Positions 26,310 to 26,466 of a DNA stretch of 26,466 nt are shown here, piece by piece. This DNA is from a virus: positions 1-26,466 of the IMG/VR virus record IMGVR_UViG_3300046385_000120; one strand, written 5' to 3'. Position 1 is the first letter of the stretch. The number at the start of each line of letters is the position of its first letter. Made by a program: the position numbers and the translations under genes. The notes beneath the pieces are model-generated. The model saw only the letters and a program-made list of their open reading frames with translations, was not told where the DNA came from and did not search any database.

Positions 26310-26354
26310 TTGGTAGAGTTCCTTATATCTTTATTTAGCTCTACCATTCACTAT

Positions 26355-26441
26355 TGGTGCGGAAGGTCGGACTCGAACCGACACGCTCTTTCGAACCCGG
26401 ACTTCTAAGGACCGGAAGTCTACCAATTTCATCACTCCCGC
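26355..26441 (-). tRNA. tRNA-Leu(TAG)
   Basis: Class II; starts GCGGGAG and has the tRNA-Leu D-arm GAAATTGGTAGAC; anticodon loop CTTAGAA; long variable arm; acceptor GCGGGAG/CTTCCGC with one wobble; encoded ACCA. The anticodon stem has one T-T mismatch. Confidence 0.87.
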
Positions 26442-26447
26442 ATAACT

Positions 26448-26466
26448 TGGTGCCCTGAGCGAGACT
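26448..26466 (-). tRNA. tRNA 3' end, cut by window edge
   Basis: ACCA plus acceptor strand TCAGGGC and the start of a T-stem, same layout as the other genes. Identity cannot be seen. Confidence 0.6.

Noticed and set aside
13192-26441. CRISPR-like repeats
   Set aside because: The recurring TCGAA-type motif every 75-90 nt is the tRNA T-loop, not a direct repeat with spacers.

Overview
The window looks like part of the genome of a large tailed phage (T4-like or jumbo myovirus style) of a Gram-negative, probably gamma- or betaproteobacterial host. The reasons are: about 38 CCA-encoding tRNA genes packed between 13.1 kb and the right edge (plus two at 4.3-4.7 kb); five free-standing homing endonuclease genes; a T4 Rnl1-type RNA ligase; many very short conserved phage proteins; and near-perfect sigma-70 promoters in front of most minus-strand units. 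AhpC and AhpF resemble proteobacterial proteins. Almost everything lies on the minus strand; only five genes (a 2OG-oxygenase-like protein, two endonucleases and two small proteins) lie on the plus strand.

Layout. 1-2870: operon of small unknown proteins with a secreted serine beta-lactamase-like hydrolase, read leftwards from a promoter at 2841-2869. 2888-4093: convergent 2OG-Fe(II) oxygenase-like gene and GNAT acetyltransferase. 4267-4730: two tRNAs, a 54-residue protein, a terminator and a promoter. 4727-8502: three promoter-terminator blocks with paralogous short proteins ending in EHFGVEE, tiny membrane proteins, the RNA ligase and an alarmone-hydrolase-like HD protein. 8606-11300: two homing endonucleases inserted tail-to-tail against a metallophosphoesterase and an RF1-like release factor that carries an in-frame UGA. 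11464-12762: two small proteins, a tyrosine phosphatase and a plus-strand structural-type small protein. 12765-17770: dense tRNA array mixed with non-coding structured elements and a GIY-YIG gene. 18237-21677: second HD hydrolase, SGNH hydrolase, ahpF, a 42-residue membrane protein and ahpC. 21745-26466: more tRNAs, two HNH genes, three small phage proteins and a roughly 1.15 kb non-coding RNA locus.

How it may work together (inference). tRNAs, RNA ligase, release factor and two (p)ppGpp-hydrolase-like proteins all act on translation or on the alarms that stop it, so the region reads as a translation-protection island. AhpC/AhpF would add protection from peroxide.

Most interesting signals: (1) a repeated RNA element defined by a conserved terminal helix (minus strand CACAUU ... 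AGUGUG), found seven times with unrelated inserts, one tRNA-like and one almost empty; (2) a long structured RNA locus at 24342-25495 with a tRNA-Asn-like domain set inside a stem, reminiscent of GOLLD RNA; (3) the UGA at the Trp/Phe position of the release factor; (4) truncated CCA-tailed tRNA minihelices; (5) a portable gene-coupling module where the C-terminal codons of one protein carry the ribosome-binding site of the next. Three genes show apparent frame or stop disruptions, so sequencing error must be excluded first. UGA is used as an ordinary stop by at least ten genes here, so the genome is not UGA-recoded.
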